Source: Cryomorphaceae bacterium (lineage in GTDB: Bacteria > Bacteroidota > Bacteroidia > Flavobacteriales > Flavobacteriaceae). Taken from it: DNA of 47,218 nucleotides. Location: the NCBI GenBank assembly GCA_003331875.1, contig QOQA01000010.1, forward strand, positions 1 to 47,218, given 5' to 3'. The position numbers and the translations under genes are program-made. Position 1 is the stretch's first letter. Each line of letters begins with the position of its first letter. Of this stretch, positions 8,527 through 17,168 are shown one piece after another. The notes under the pieces are model-generated. The model did not search any database. It had not been told where the DNA came from and was given only the letters and a program-made list of their open reading frames with translations.

Positions 8527-10230
8527 ATGCAAACTGACAACCTAACAACCGAAAAAACATTTGAGTGGCTTAACGAGAATAGTAGAAAGTTTCTCGCTGC
8601 TGGATACCTAGGAGAAGGTCTTACAGCTGAAGAGCGTATTTTAGACATTGCTAAAAGAGCTGAGGAAATACTTCAAATGCCGGGTTACGCAGATAAATTT
8701 TATCACTACATGTCACAGGGCTTTTATTCTTTGGCTTCACCCGTCTGGTCAAACTTTGGAAAAGAACGTGGATTGCCAATCAGTTGCTTTGGATCTCACA
8801 TTGACGATGATATCGGTAATATTTTATATTCTCAATCCGAGGTTGGAATGATGTCTAAATTGGGTGGTGGCACATCTGGGTACTTTGGTAAAATAAGACA
8901 CCGTGGGGCTGAAATAAAAGACAACGGTCAAGCATCAGGAGCTGTTCATGTTATGAGATTATTTGAATCCATGGTTGATGTTGTGAGTCAAGGTTCGGTG
9001 AGAAGAGGACGTTTTTCTCCATACCTACCGATTGATCACCCCGATATCATGGAGTTTTTAGAAATAGGTTCTGAGGGAAACCCCATCCAAGAACTAACGC
9101 ACGGAGTGACTGTAACTGATGATTGGATGCAAGCCATGATTGATGGAGACAATGAAAAAAGAACTGTTTGGGCTAAAGTATTACAAAGCCGCGGAGAGAT
9201 GGGTTACCCATATATTTTCTTTACTGATAATGCCAACAACAATGCTGCGGATGTGTACAAGGACAAAAAATTACCAATATATGCGAGCAATCTCTGTACA
9301 GAAATCATGCTGCCTTCGGATCACAACTGGTCTTTTGTTTGCGTATTATCGAGTATCAATGTTTTACATTATGACAAATGGAAAGATACAGATGCTGTTG
9401 AAACAATGATTTATTTTTTAGACGCTGTGATTACAGAATTTCTTGAAAAGCTTGACATATATAAAAATTCGGAAAATAGAGACGACCAACAAACATTTCT
9501 ATTTATGGAAAGAGCCTATAACTTTTCAAAAGAAAATAGAGCACTTGGGATGGGTATTTTAGGTTGGCATTCCTTATTGCAATCCAAAATGTTACCATTT
9601 GATAGTCAGGGAGCTTACGATTTAAACAGTGAAGTATTTAAATACATTCAGGCGCGCTCCCACGTTGCTTCCAAAAACCTGGCAGAAAAATTTGGCGAAC
9701 CGGAACTACTGAAAGGTTATGGCAGAAGGAATACAACCCTAAATGCAATAGCGCCAACTACATCATCAGCTTTCATATTGGGTCAAGTTTCACAAGGCAT
9801 AGAACCCATTTGGTCAAATATTTATGTTAAGGATATTGCAAAAATAAAAACGACCATCAAAAATCCTTTTTTAGTTAAACTCCTTGAAGATAAAGGGATG
9901 AACACCCCTGAAGTATGGAAAACAATTAGAGATAAGGATGGATCTGTTCAAGAACTGGATTTCTTATCTGAAAATGAAAAAGAAGTATTTAAAACCTATT
10001 CCGAGATTGATCAACTAACAATTATTTATCAAGCAGCAAATAGGCAAAACTACATAGATCAAGGTCAATCACTCAATATAATTATTCACCCAGATACTCC
10101 TACCAAAGAAGTAAATAAAATTCATGTTACAGCATGGAAACTTGGACTTAAATCCTTGTATTATCAACACAGCATGAATGCAGCACAAAAGTTCAAACAA
10201 AAAAAGGAGTGTGAAAGCTGCGAAGGTTAA
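8527..10230 (+). CDS. nrdA: Class I ribonucleotide reductase catalytic subunit lacking ATP-cone
   Basis: A 567-aa alpha subunit reducing ribonucleoside diphosphates. It is much shorter than E. coli NrdA (about 760 aa) and has no N-terminal ATP-cone; that domain sits on NrdB instead. Active-site residues are visible: Cys87 (LPISCFG) and Cys272 (SFVCVLSS) as the redox pair, Asn255-Cys257-Glu259 in NLCTEI with the thiyl-radical Cys, the Tyr545-Tyr546 radical-transfer pair, and the swinging C-terminal pair Cys562 and Cys565 (CESCEG). Translation from ATG 8527, three bases after the nrdB stop, implies one operon. Codons are moderately G+C-rich compared with later genes, which suggests good expression. 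Confidence 0.95.
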   Translation: MQTDNLTTEKTFEWLNENSRKFLAAGYLGEGLTAEERILDIAKRAEEILQMPGYADKFYHYMSQGFYSLASPVWSNFGKERGLPISCFGSHIDDDIGNILYSQSEVGMMSKLGGGTSGYFGKIRHRGAEIKDNGQASGAVHVMRLFESMVDVVSQGSVRRGRFSPYLPIDHPDIMEFLEIGSEGNPIQELTHGVTVTDDWMQAMIDGDNEKRTVWAKVLQSRGEMGYPYIFFTDNANNNAADVYKDKKLPIYASNLCTEIMLPSDHNWSFVCVLSSINVLHYDKWKDTDAVETMIYFLDAVITEFLEKLDIYKNSENRDDQQTFLFMERAYNFSKENRALGMGILGWHSLLQSKMLPFDSQGAYDLNSEVFKYIQARSHVASKNLAEKFGEPELLKGYGRRNTTLNAIAPTTSSAFILGQVSQGIEPIWSNIYVKDIAKIKTTIKNPFLVKLLEDKGMNTPEVWKTIRDKDGSVQELDFLSENEKEVFKTYSEIDQLTIIYQAANRQNYIDQGQSLNIIIHPDTPTKEVNKIHVTAWKLGLKSLYYQHSMNAAQKFKQKKECESCEG

Positions 10231-10273
10231 TTCGTCAACAGTTTTTCAATTATAAAAAATACAATTAACATCA

Positions 10274-10468
10274 ATGATTAAATACCTAATTCTAATCCTT
10301 TGTTTTGTTTTGATGGGTATTAATATTTTTTATTTTGATTATGATTTTGGAATTTTATCAAATGAAAATAGAATTTCGTTGATAGGATTGTTGGCAACCT
10401 CTTGTGCTGCACTATTAATCATAATCTTTCTATTCTCTGAGAAAGTTGATAAAATCAATAAGGGTTAG
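10274..10468 (+). CDS. Small two-helix membrane protein of unknown function
   Basis: A 64-aa protein with two hydrophobic segments (about residues 3-20 and 37-54) separated by a short polar loop with several Asp/Asn, ending in a basic tail. It lies 43 bases after nrdA on the same strand and overlaps the 3' end of the convergent dCMP deaminase gene by 14 bases. No family motif is recognised. Being placed between nrdA and a deoxynucleotide gene is suggestive, but function cannot be inferred. It could be a chance open frame, though its helix-loop-helix composition and ATG start look genuine. Confidence 0.55.
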   Translation: MIKYLILILCFVLMGINIFYFDYDFGILSNENRISLIGLLATSCAALLIIIFLFSEKVDKINKG

Positions 10469-10880
10469 CGATTTGAACCACCTCAACTCCTGCGTCTTTT
10501 AGAAATTGAACTCCAGTCGTGTCTTTGTATTGATCTATGTACACCACCCTAACTATACCAGCTTGGTAGATTAATTTACTACAGTCTGTACAGGGCGAAA
10601 GAGTCACATACAAAGTTGCACCAGCACATGATTGTGTAGAGGATGCAACTTTCATTATGGCATTGGCCTCCGCGTGAAGTACATACCACTTTGTGTAATT
10701 TTCATCGTCCTCACATATATTTTCCATTCCGGTTGGAGTTCCGTTGTAACCATCAGAAATTATCATTCTATCTTTAACGATTAGGGCACCAACTTTTCTT
10801 CGTTTGCAATACGAAAGGTTGCCCCACTCCCTTGCCATTCTTAGGTAAGTTTTATCGTATTTATTTTCTTTATTTTTCAC
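10455..10880 (-). CDS. Deoxycytidylate (dCMP) deaminase
   Basis: A 141-aa zinc enzyme converting dCMP to dUMP, feeding thymidylate synthesis. Zinc-site motifs are HAEANAIMK (His ligand plus catalytic Glu) and SPCTDCSKLI (two Cys ligands). The N-terminal LSYCKRRKVGALIV is typical of the ComEB/dCMP deaminase family. I use the GTG at 10880, since family members usually have about 13 residues before the AREW segment; the internal ATG would trim these. It starts immediately after the HupE-like gene stop and converges on nrdBA, so nucleotide-precursor genes meet tail to tail. Confidence 0.92.
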   Translation of the reverse strand: MKNKENKYDKTYLRMAREWGNLSYCKRRKVGALIVKDRMIISDGYNGTPTGMENICEDDENYTKWYVLHAEANAIMKVASSTQSCAGATLYVTLSPCTDCSKLIYQAGIVRVVYIDQYKDTTGVQFLKDAGVEVVQIANPY

Positions 10881-11441
10881 TTAAAAAAATATTAGTATAG
10901 TTAGTAAACAAATTAGAATTGACATAATTTTTATAAAGTTTTTTGTGAAAAAATTACGCTTGGATTGTAACATTGATGAAAAAAATAAAACAAAAACGAC
11001 AATTAATATTTGAGCGATTTCTACTCCAAGTGTAAAACCTATCAGTGGTGTAAATTCAATCTGATCAGAAAAAGTAATTTGATCATAAAAACCTGCAAAT
11101 CCAAACCCATGGATTAGACCAAATATCAAAGAGATGAAATGGCTAAAAGACGTTTTTTTAATTTCCATTTTGGGAATCAGATTGCTGACTGCCGAAAACA
11201 AAATTGTAAGTGGAATTAAGAGTTCAATAACATCTAGATTTGGGTTGTATATATTGTAAGTTGATATGAATAGTGATACTGTATGACCAATCGTAAAAAA
11301 AGTAACTATCCAAAATAAACTGTAGTATCTTTTAAATGTATAGGGAAGACTTATAGAGCTTAAAAATAGTAAATGATCGTAAGCGTTCAAATCTATAATA
11401 TGATTTATACCCACTCTTAAATAGAATAAAAATGTATCCAT
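10881..11441 (-). CDS. HupE/UreJ-like integral membrane protein
   Basis: A 186-aa polytopic inner-membrane protein with about six hydrophobic segments. The conserved His-containing motifs of the HupE/UreJ_2 family are present: GINHI near the start, YDHLLFL, a GHTVSL segment, and GLIHGFGFA in the second half. Some family members move nickel or cobalt in hydrogenase or urease operons, but no such enzyme is present here. Flavobacterial copies are often orphans, so the substrate is open. Its ATG overlaps the stop of the TerB-DnaJ gene by one base (TAATG), suggesting translational coupling. Confidence 0.8.
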   Translation of the reverse strand: MDTFLFYLRVGINHIIDLNAYDHLLFLSSISLPYTFKRYYSLFWIVTFFTIGHTVSLFISTYNIYNPNLDVIELLIPLTILFSAVSNLIPKMEIKKTSFSHFISLIFGLIHGFGFAGFYDQITFSDQIEFTPLIGFTLGVEIAQILIVVFVLFFSSMLQSKRNFFTKNFIKIMSILICLLTILIFF

Positions 11442-12151
11442 TATTTTATTGATCTTTCCTTTTTAATTTTTTCATAAGCATCTTGAATTTTTTGAAACTT
11501 CTCTTTAGCAATCTTTTTATATACATCGTCAAGATTTTGAAGTTTATCCGGGTGATGAATTTTTACTAGTCGTCTGTATGACTTTTTTATTTCATCATTT
11601 GTTGCATCACTAGTAACTTCCAATATCTTGTATGCTGAACCAATCTGATCTACAAACATTGCCTTAATACTGTCAAAGTCTGCTAATGAAATTTTGAACA
11701 AATTAGAAAATTCCTTAAGCTTCAACAACTCATTATTAGAAACCATTCCATCTGCTTTGGCTACTGAAAATAAAAAATGGATTAACTGAAGTCTTGTAGC
11801 GTAATTCGAACTTGTCAGAAAAAAATTACAAATCTCTAAGTATGAAATTTTTTGTTTGTTGACGTTTTCATTGAAAATTTTAAAAATTTTATTTGCTCTA
11901 TTTTTACCAAAAACCGAAACAAAATATTTTCTAACATAATCCAACTCATTTTGAGAAACCTCTCCATCTGATTTGATTAAAATAGCAGCCAAACCAAGTA
12001 AATTCAATTCAAATTTTCCTGAACTGGTTGATAGATTTTTACTTGAGAAAGTAAAATTCTTTTCTATAAAAAGACCAACGAAATATCCTATAAAGAGACC
12101 CAGCCAGCTCTTCATAATAAACATTCCAATTAATGCTCCAAGGAATCTCAT
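11441..12151 (-). CDS. TerB-DnaJ co-chaperone, DjlA-like
   Basis: A 236-aa protein. An N-terminal membrane segment (about residues 5-28, Gly- and Phe-rich) anchors it. A TerB-like acidic helical domain follows (two copies of a D-G-x-V-S-x-N/Q-E motif near SDGEVSQNEL and ADGMVSNNELL). A C-terminal J domain of about 65 residues carries the invariant HPD (HHPDKL), which stimulates DnaK ATPase. The architecture matches DjlA, a membrane-anchored DnaK partner involved in envelope stress in proteobacteria. It is the first gene of a three-gene minus-strand unit with the HupE-like protein and dCMP deaminase, and is divergent from bacilliredoxin across 60 bases. Confidence 0.85.
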   Translation of the reverse strand: MRFLGALIGMFIMKSWLGLFIGYFVGLFIEKNFTFSSKNLSTSSGKFELNLLGLAAILIKSDGEVSQNELDYVRKYFVSVFGKNRANKIFKIFNENVNKQKISYLEICNFFLTSSNYATRLQLIHFLFSVAKADGMVSNNELLKLKEFSNLFKISLADFDSIKAMFVDQIGSAYKILEVTSDATNDEIKKSYRRLVKIHHPDKLQNLDDVYKKIAKEKFQKIQDAYEKIKKERSIK

Positions 12152-12211
12152 AAAATTAAAATCAAATTTACAAATGTGGTATATATCTTGTTTAGTATAT
12201 TTGAAAAAATT

Positions 12212-12619
12212 ATGTATCCACCAGAAATTGTAAATCCAATGAAGTCAGAGCTAACCTCAAAAGGTTTTGTTCAATTGAATTCTGATGATAATATTGAAAA
12301 CCTGGTTAAGCAAGGAACCAGTCTAATAGTTATAAATTCAATTTGTGGCTGTGCTGCAGCAAATGCCAGACCAGGCGTTCTCAAGTCGCTTGAAAATGGA
12401 AAAAAACCTGATCAATTGTTTACCTCATTTGCTGGCGTTGATAAGGATGCCACAAATAATGCAAGGGAGTTGATGTTCCCTTTTCCTCCATCCTCACCAT
12501 GTATGGCTATATTCAAAGACGGTGAAATTGTTCACATGCTTGAAAGGCATCACATTGAAGGTAGAAATGCCGAGATCATTTCAGAAAACCTCAAAGAAGC
12601 CTACAACGAATATTGCTAA
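12212..12619 (+). CDS. BrxA/BrxB-family bacilliredoxin
   Basis: A 135-aa cytoplasmic thiol-disulfide protein. The start at ATG 12212 gives MYPPEIVNPM, the usual beginning of this family; the open frame extends further upstream but not as real protein. The active site is Cys45-Gly-Cys47 (ICGCAAANARPG), and a third conserved Cys lies in SSPCMAIF. Bacilliredoxins remove bacillithiol from oxidised protein cysteines. Bacteroidetes commonly carry bacillithiol genes, but none are in this window. The last four bases overlap the end of the convergent histidine kinase gene. Confidence 0.92.
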   Translation: MYPPEIVNPMKSELTSKGFVQLNSDDNIENLVKQGTSLIVINSICGCAAANARPGVLKSLENGKKPDQLFTSFAGVDKDATNNARELMFPFPPSSPCMAIFKDGEIVHMLERHHIEGRNAEIISENLKEAYNEYC

Positions 12620-14115
12620 ATTTTCTTGTTAATTTTTGGAAAAGAAACCCTAAAAGTTGTTTTCCCTTTTTTTGATGAAAATGTAATTTTACCTGAGTGA
12701 GCCGTTACTAAGTTTTTTATTATACTAAGTCCAAGCCCCATTCCTTTTGATTTCGTTGTAAAACGAGGCTCAAAAATTTTTTCTTTTAATTTCATTGGTA
12801 TCCCCACGCCATTGTCAGTAACATCTATAATTGCATTTTTATCAATTTGATATACCAAAACATTAATCTTGGGGATTTCCAATGATTTTGTTGCTTGAAT
12901 TGAGTTTTTTACAAGATTTGTTATAATTCTTATCAAGCTTGTTCTGTCTATTATGACCTCAATAGATTTTTCTCTTGGCTCATAAACGATATCTTTTTTA
13001 TTAAATATATCAAGTGCTAACTTGATCGTTTTAATTAAATCAATTTTTTCATTTTTTTGAGTTGGTAAATCAGCAAAATTTGAAAAAGCAGTTGAGATGG
13101 AACTTAATACATCAATTTGTTGAATAATTGTTTTACTAAACTCATTGACCTTACTTACCATTTTCGGGTCATTAGGGTCAAATTTTAGTTTAAAGTTTTG
13201 AACGCTAAGCTTCATAGGGGTTAGTGGATTTTTTATTTCGTGGGCAACTTGCTTAGCCATTTCTCTCCATGCTAATTCCCTCTGGGATTTTGATAATTTT
13301 TTTACATTATTATCAATTTGATGAACCATGTTGTTATAAGAATTAACTAAGGAATACATTTCCTTACTGTTGACATTAAGGTCAATTTTTTTATTGATTT
13401 TATCCAGTCTCATTTGCTTCATCTTAAAAATTAAAGCAGATATTGGGTTAGTGATATAGCTTGAGACCAAATATGATATCATGATAGCTAAAACAAAAAG
13501 TAAAAAATAAACCTGAACTAAATTTAGTATGTAAGAATTAATCTCATAGGTGTTTAACCTGTCGTCATCAATATATGGGAAATTAAGAATCCATATTGGT
13601 TTTTCATTAATATTAAAAATATAGGAAAAAGAGGATCGTAAAAGTGTTTCATCTTCATTTCTAGTTATTACAATCTTAGAATCTTCACTATTTTCTAAAT
13701 CCGTTAAAACCTTTCTTGGAAGAGTCTCTGTTTCATCATCACTAACCGTTGATCCAATCAAGGAACCATCAATATCATAAAGAGTAAAGTTTATATTCTG
13801 AATTTCAGAAATCTTGATAATTTCATTTGTTAAGATTGAATCTAAAACTGTATTAATACTAATATTCTGTTCTGGCTTCTGATTAAATAAAAAAGATAAT
13901 TGATTATCTTCTATTTGTGATCTTTCTTCAAGCAAACTTCTAAGGGCTCTTTGAATTTGAGCTTCTTTTCTTTCTAATCTCAAACCATGGTAGTAGTCTG
14001 AACTTTCCCTGATTTGATAATTTGTTACGACACCTGTCAATAAAAAAGAAATTAAAACAAGAAAAATCATAGATAGAAAAATTCTTGTTCTCAGAAATAA
14101 CTTAGGTGATTTCAT
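12616..14115 (-). CDS. NtrY-like sensor histidine kinase
   Basis: A 499-aa membrane kinase. ATG 14115 is chosen over an upstream TTG because MKSPKLFLRTR leads straight into helix 1 (about residues 10-30). An extracytoplasmic sensor of about 160 residues follows, then helix 2 (196-221), HAMP (about 222-272), the HisKA box with phosphoacceptor His292 in AHEIKNPLTPMK, and an HATPase_c domain with NLVKNSIQA, DNGVGIP and GMGLGLSI. The KNPLTP box is typical of NtrY/NtrB-type kinases. No response regulator lies next to it, so its partner must be elsewhere. What it senses is unknown. Confidence 0.9.
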   Translation of the reverse strand: MKSPKLFLRTRIFLSMIFLVLISFLLTGVVTNYQIRESSDYYHGLRLERKEAQIQRALRSLLEERSQIEDNQLSFLFNQKPEQNISINTVLDSILTNEIIKISEIQNINFTLYDIDGSLIGSTVSDDETETLPRKVLTDLENSEDSKIVITRNEDETLLRSSFSYIFNINEKPIWILNFPYIDDDRLNTYEINSYILNLVQVYFLLFVLAIMISYLVSSYITNPISALIFKMKQMRLDKINKKIDLNVNSKEMYSLVNSYNNMVHQIDNNVKKLSKSQRELAWREMAKQVAHEIKNPLTPMKLSVQNFKLKFDPNDPKMVSKVNEFSKTIIQQIDVLSSISTAFSNFADLPTQKNEKIDLIKTIKLALDIFNKKDIVYEPREKSIEVIIDRTSLIRIITNLVKNSIQATKSLEIPKINVLVYQIDKNAIIDVTDNGVGIPMKLKEKIFEPRFTTKSKGMGLGLSIIKNLVTAHSGKITFSSKKGKTTFRVSFPKINKKI

Positions 14116-14214
14116 TATTTTTTTATTCAAATTTATAAGAAACAATAATTGTTCCTTTCTAATATTCTATTTTTGATACTTTAGTTTAGGTTCAATACTT
14201 TAATATCTCTTAAA

Positions 14215-15732
14215 ATGAGTAAAAAAACAATTCTTGAGGTAAAAAATTTAAAAATATCTTCTAAAAAGAATTATTTGATACATGACCTATCCTTTAAGGT
14301 TAACTTCAAAGAAATTTTAGGAATAGTTGGGGAGTCAGGAAGTGGTAAATCACTAACAGCACTATCTATAGTTGACTTGATAAAGTATAAGGGTCTGAAA
14401 CAAGAAGGTGAAATTGTTTTCAATAATAGTATAATAGAAACTGTCGAAAACAAGTCTTGGAAAGCAAAAAAAAGTGAAATTGCTATTATTTTTCAAGACC
14501 CAGCGAGTTACCTAAATCCTTCTATGAAATGTGGGGATCAAATTAAAGAGTGCATAGATGGTAAAATAAACAAAGTCAATGAAGCAACCAATCTTTTAAA
14601 AAAGGTTGTAATGGACGATCCTGTGGCTTGTTTGAATAAATATCCACATGAACTTAGTGGGGGTCAGCAACAAAGAGTGATGATCGCCATGGCATTAGCA
14701 AAAAAACCAAAAATCTTAATAGCAGATGAAGCAACCTCCTCACTCGACACAATTATTAAAAAAGAAATCATTAATCTTATAATTGAACTTAAATATGAGC
14801 TTGAATCCAGTCTAATCATTGTAACACATAATTTAAATCTTATTAAGAATATCTCTGATAGAATTATATTAATGAAAGAGGGTAAAATTTGTGAAACCCG
14901 TTCAACAAAATCATTCTTTAAAGACCCAAAAACAAGCTATGGCAAAAAGTTAATCAAAAATTCTAAAATTAAATTTTCGAACACCAAAAGCGTAAGAAAT
15001 AATGAAATTTTAAGCCTTAAAAATATTCAATTAGAAATAGGTTCATCTAATATTTTAGACAAAATTAATTTCGTTTTAAAGGAAAAGGAATCCATTGGTA
15101 TAATAGGGGAGTCTGGCTCTGGAAAAAGCTCAATTTCTAAATGTATAATTGGCTATTACAAGAATTATAGTGGTGAAATAAAATATAAGGGGGTGAATAT
15201 AAAGGATTATACTAGAAAATCATTAAGTAAGGAAATTCAATTAATTTTTCAAGACCCCTATTTATCTCTTGATCCTAAAATTAGGATTATAAACCATATT
15301 CAACAAGTCTTAAAATTTCACTACAATCATTCAAACAGTGAAGCTAAAACACGGGCTAAAGAATACTTATCATTGGTGAATTTAGATGAAAAACTTTTTG
15401 ATAAATACCCAAAACAGCTTTCTGGAGGCGAAAGACAAAGAGTGGTAATTGCTACTGCGATATCATTAAATCCTAAAATTTTAATTTGTGATGAATGTGT
15501 CTCAGCACTTGATAGTTCAACAAGGTTCTCAATTTTAAATTTGCTAACTGATCTGAAAAATAATTTGGATTTTTCTTTAATTTTTATTTCACACAATTTG
15601 CAGGTAGTTAAATCAATTTCAGATAAAATTATTGTATTAAAAAATGGAAAAATTATTGAAAAAAAATTACAATCAAAGCTTACTAACTCGAAAAATGAAT
15701 ATGTAAAAAAACTCCTTAAATCATCATTTTAA
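14215..15732 (+). CDS. Dual-ATPase ABC protein, YejF/Dpp-Opp type
   Basis: A 505-aa protein with two complete ABC ATPase domains in tandem, as in YejF or GsiA and like a fusion of DppD with DppF. Domain 1 has Walker A GESGSGKS at residues 39-46, the signature LSGGQQQR and Walker B ILIADEATSSLD. Domain 2 has Walker A GESGSGKSS near residue 300, LSGGERQR and ILICDECVSALD. Such proteins energise oligopeptide or antibiotic-peptide import. No permease or binding protein is adjacent, so the membrane partners are encoded elsewhere. Domain 1 is unusually Lys- and Ile-rich. The downstream membrane gene starts on the last base of its stop (TAATG). Confidence 0.92.
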   Translation: MSKKTILEVKNLKISSKKNYLIHDLSFKVNFKEILGIVGESGSGKSLTALSIVDLIKYKGLKQEGEIVFNNSIIETVENKSWKAKKSEIAIIFQDPASYLNPSMKCGDQIKECIDGKINKVNEATNLLKKVVMDDPVACLNKYPHELSGGQQQRVMIAMALAKKPKILIADEATSSLDTIIKKEIINLIIELKYELESSLIIVTHNLNLIKNISDRIILMKEGKICETRSTKSFFKDPKTSYGKKLIKNSKIKFSNTKSVRNNEILSLKNIQLEIGSSNILDKINFVLKEKESIGIIGESGSGKSSISKCIIGYYKNYSGEIKYKGVNIKDYTRKSLSKEIQLIFQDPYLSLDPKIRIINHIQQVLKFHYNHSNSEAKTRAKEYLSLVNLDEKLFDKYPKQLSGGERQRVVIATAISLNPKILICDECVSALDSSTRFSILNLLTDLKNNLDFSLIFISHNLQVVKSISDKIIVLKNGKIIEKKLQSKLTNSKNEYVKKLLKSSF

Positions 15733-16073
15733 TGAATTTACCTTTTTTAACAATTGAGCCTTTTTTTCATTTTTTATCAATTTTGATTTTGATATACCTA
15801 ACCTTTTCATCATTATTTAAATACATTAAGAAAAGAGACTATAGTTTATTTGATTTTAGGGTCAGTATTTTTTGTATAATTTTTTATGCCATTGATTTGA
15901 TATTAAATACGATAAAAGAAGAAGTATTTTCAACGGCTTTAGCTGTAGGTTTGGTTTTTTGTGTATTTGGTTTAATAATTCACAATGAACAAGTAAAAAA
16001 AGAGAAGAAGTTTTTAAGACTTTTTATATTTTTTGGTCTTGCTCTTTTTTGCTCTATATTAAGTGCTTTATAA
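15732..16073 (+). CDS. Small hydrophobic membrane protein, unknown
   Basis: A 113-aa protein with about four hydrophobic stretches (near residues 12-30, 42-60, 67-83 and 95-112) and basic loops (YIKKRDY, EQVKKEKK), implying an integral inner-membrane protein. No domain is recognised. It is coupled to the dual-ATPase ABC gene by a TAATG overlap and is followed at once by a terminator, so these two genes form a closed unit. Whether it assists the transporter is not shown; it is too short to be a normal peptide-transporter permease. Confidence 0.75.
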   Translation: MNLPFLTIEPFFHFLSILILIYLTFSSLFKYIKKRDYSLFDFRVSIFCIIFYAIDLILNTIKEEVFSTALAVGLVFCVFGLIIHNEQVKKEKKFLRLFIFFGLALFCSILSAL

Positions 16074-16076
16074 AAC

Positions 16077-16102
16077 AAAAGCATTCACCAGGGAATGCTT
16101 TT
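16077..16102 (+). terminator. Rho-independent terminator
   Basis: A perfect 10-bp inverted repeat: 16077-16086 (AAAAGCATTC) pairs with 16093-16102 (GAATGCTTTT), loop ACCAGG, followed by an AT-rich tail. It lies four bases after the stop of the 113-aa membrane protein gene and ends that two-gene unit before gpsA. Confidence 0.85.
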
Positions 16103-16175
16103 ATTATAATCATGAAAAAATTAATACTTAAAATTAACTTATTTTTGAGGGCTGATTTATTAAAAATCTGTTAAA

Positions 16176-17168
16176 ATGAAAAAGAAAAGAATTGGTATTT
16201 TGGGATCAGGTAGCTGGGCAACAGCTTTAGTAAAAATACTTTCAGAAAATACTTTAAATTTAAACTGGTTCATCAGAAATCCTAAAACAGTTGACCAGAT
16301 TAGATCTGTCGGCAGAAACCCTAGATACTTAAGTTATGTTGATCTAAATTTAAATAAGCTTCATATATCATCAGATATTAATAAAGTTATTAATGATAGT
16401 GAGATACTTATAATAGCAATCCCATCCCCTTTCATTGAATCATCACTAATTTCATCAAAAAAGTTAATTTCAAAAAAAATCTTAGTATCAGCATCAAAAG
16501 GTATCATACCCGAATCATTTTTAACTATAAGTGAGCATTTAAATCGAGAATATAATATTCCAAAAAAAAACTTAGCTATAATTAGTGGGCCAAGTCATGC
16601 TGAAGAAGTGGCGCAAGAGAAATTAACTTATTTAACTGTTGGTACAAATAATTTAAAGTTGGGAGAACATATTTCTAGCTTATTAAACACAAAATATATC
16701 ATTTCCACGGTTTCTAGAGACATGACTGGAATTGAAATTAGTTCAAGTCTAAAAAATATTTATTCAATAATGGTAGGAATCGCACACGGGTTAGGGTATG
16801 GAGACAATTTTATTAGCGTATTAATAAGTCACAGCTCAAAAGAAATGAGCGATTTTATAGAAGCCATTCACAAAATCAAGAGAAAAATTAATCACTCTGC
16901 ATATCTTGGTGATTTATTAGTTACAACTTATTCATCCTTTAGTAGAAACAGGACTTTCGGGAATATGATTGGAAAAGGTTATTCTATTAATTCAGCAAAA
17001 GCGGAAATGAATATGATTGTTGAAGGTTATTATGCTACAAAAAACGCATCACTAATTTCAAAAAAATTATCGAAGAAATTTTTAATTATTGATGTTTGCC
17101 ATAAAATATTGTTTGAGAATAGAAGTGCTAATAAGCAAATAAGAGAACTATCAAAAGAACTATATTGA
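16176..17168 (+). CDS. gpsA: Glycerol-3-phosphate dehydrogenase [NAD(P)+]
   Basis: A 330-aa cytosolic enzyme reducing dihydroxyacetone phosphate to sn-glycerol-3-phosphate for phospholipid synthesis. The N-terminal Rossmann motif is [12 protein letters not shown]. Family motifs follow in order: [24 protein letters not shown], the catalytic-Lys helix [13 protein letters not shown], and the [18 protein letters not shown] block. Length is normal. The gene begins 73 bases after a terminator, so it is probably monocistronic. Its last nine bases overlap the end of convergent pheS. Confidence 0.96.
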   Translation: MKKKRIGILGSGSWATALVKILSENTLNLNWFIRNPKTVDQIRSVGRNPRYLSYVDLNLNKLHISSDINKVINDSEILIIAIPSPFIESSLISSKKLISKKILVSASKGIIPESFLTISEHLNREYNIPKKNLAIISGPSHAEEVAQEKLTYLTVGTNNLKLGEHISSLLNTKYIISTVSRDMTGIEISSSLKNIYSIMVGIAHGLGYGDNFISVLISHSSKEMSDFIEAIHKIKRKINHSAYLGDLLVTTYSSFSRNRTFGNMIGKGYSINSAKAEMNMIVEGYYATKNASLISKKLSKKFLIIDVCHKILFENRSANKQIRELSKELY

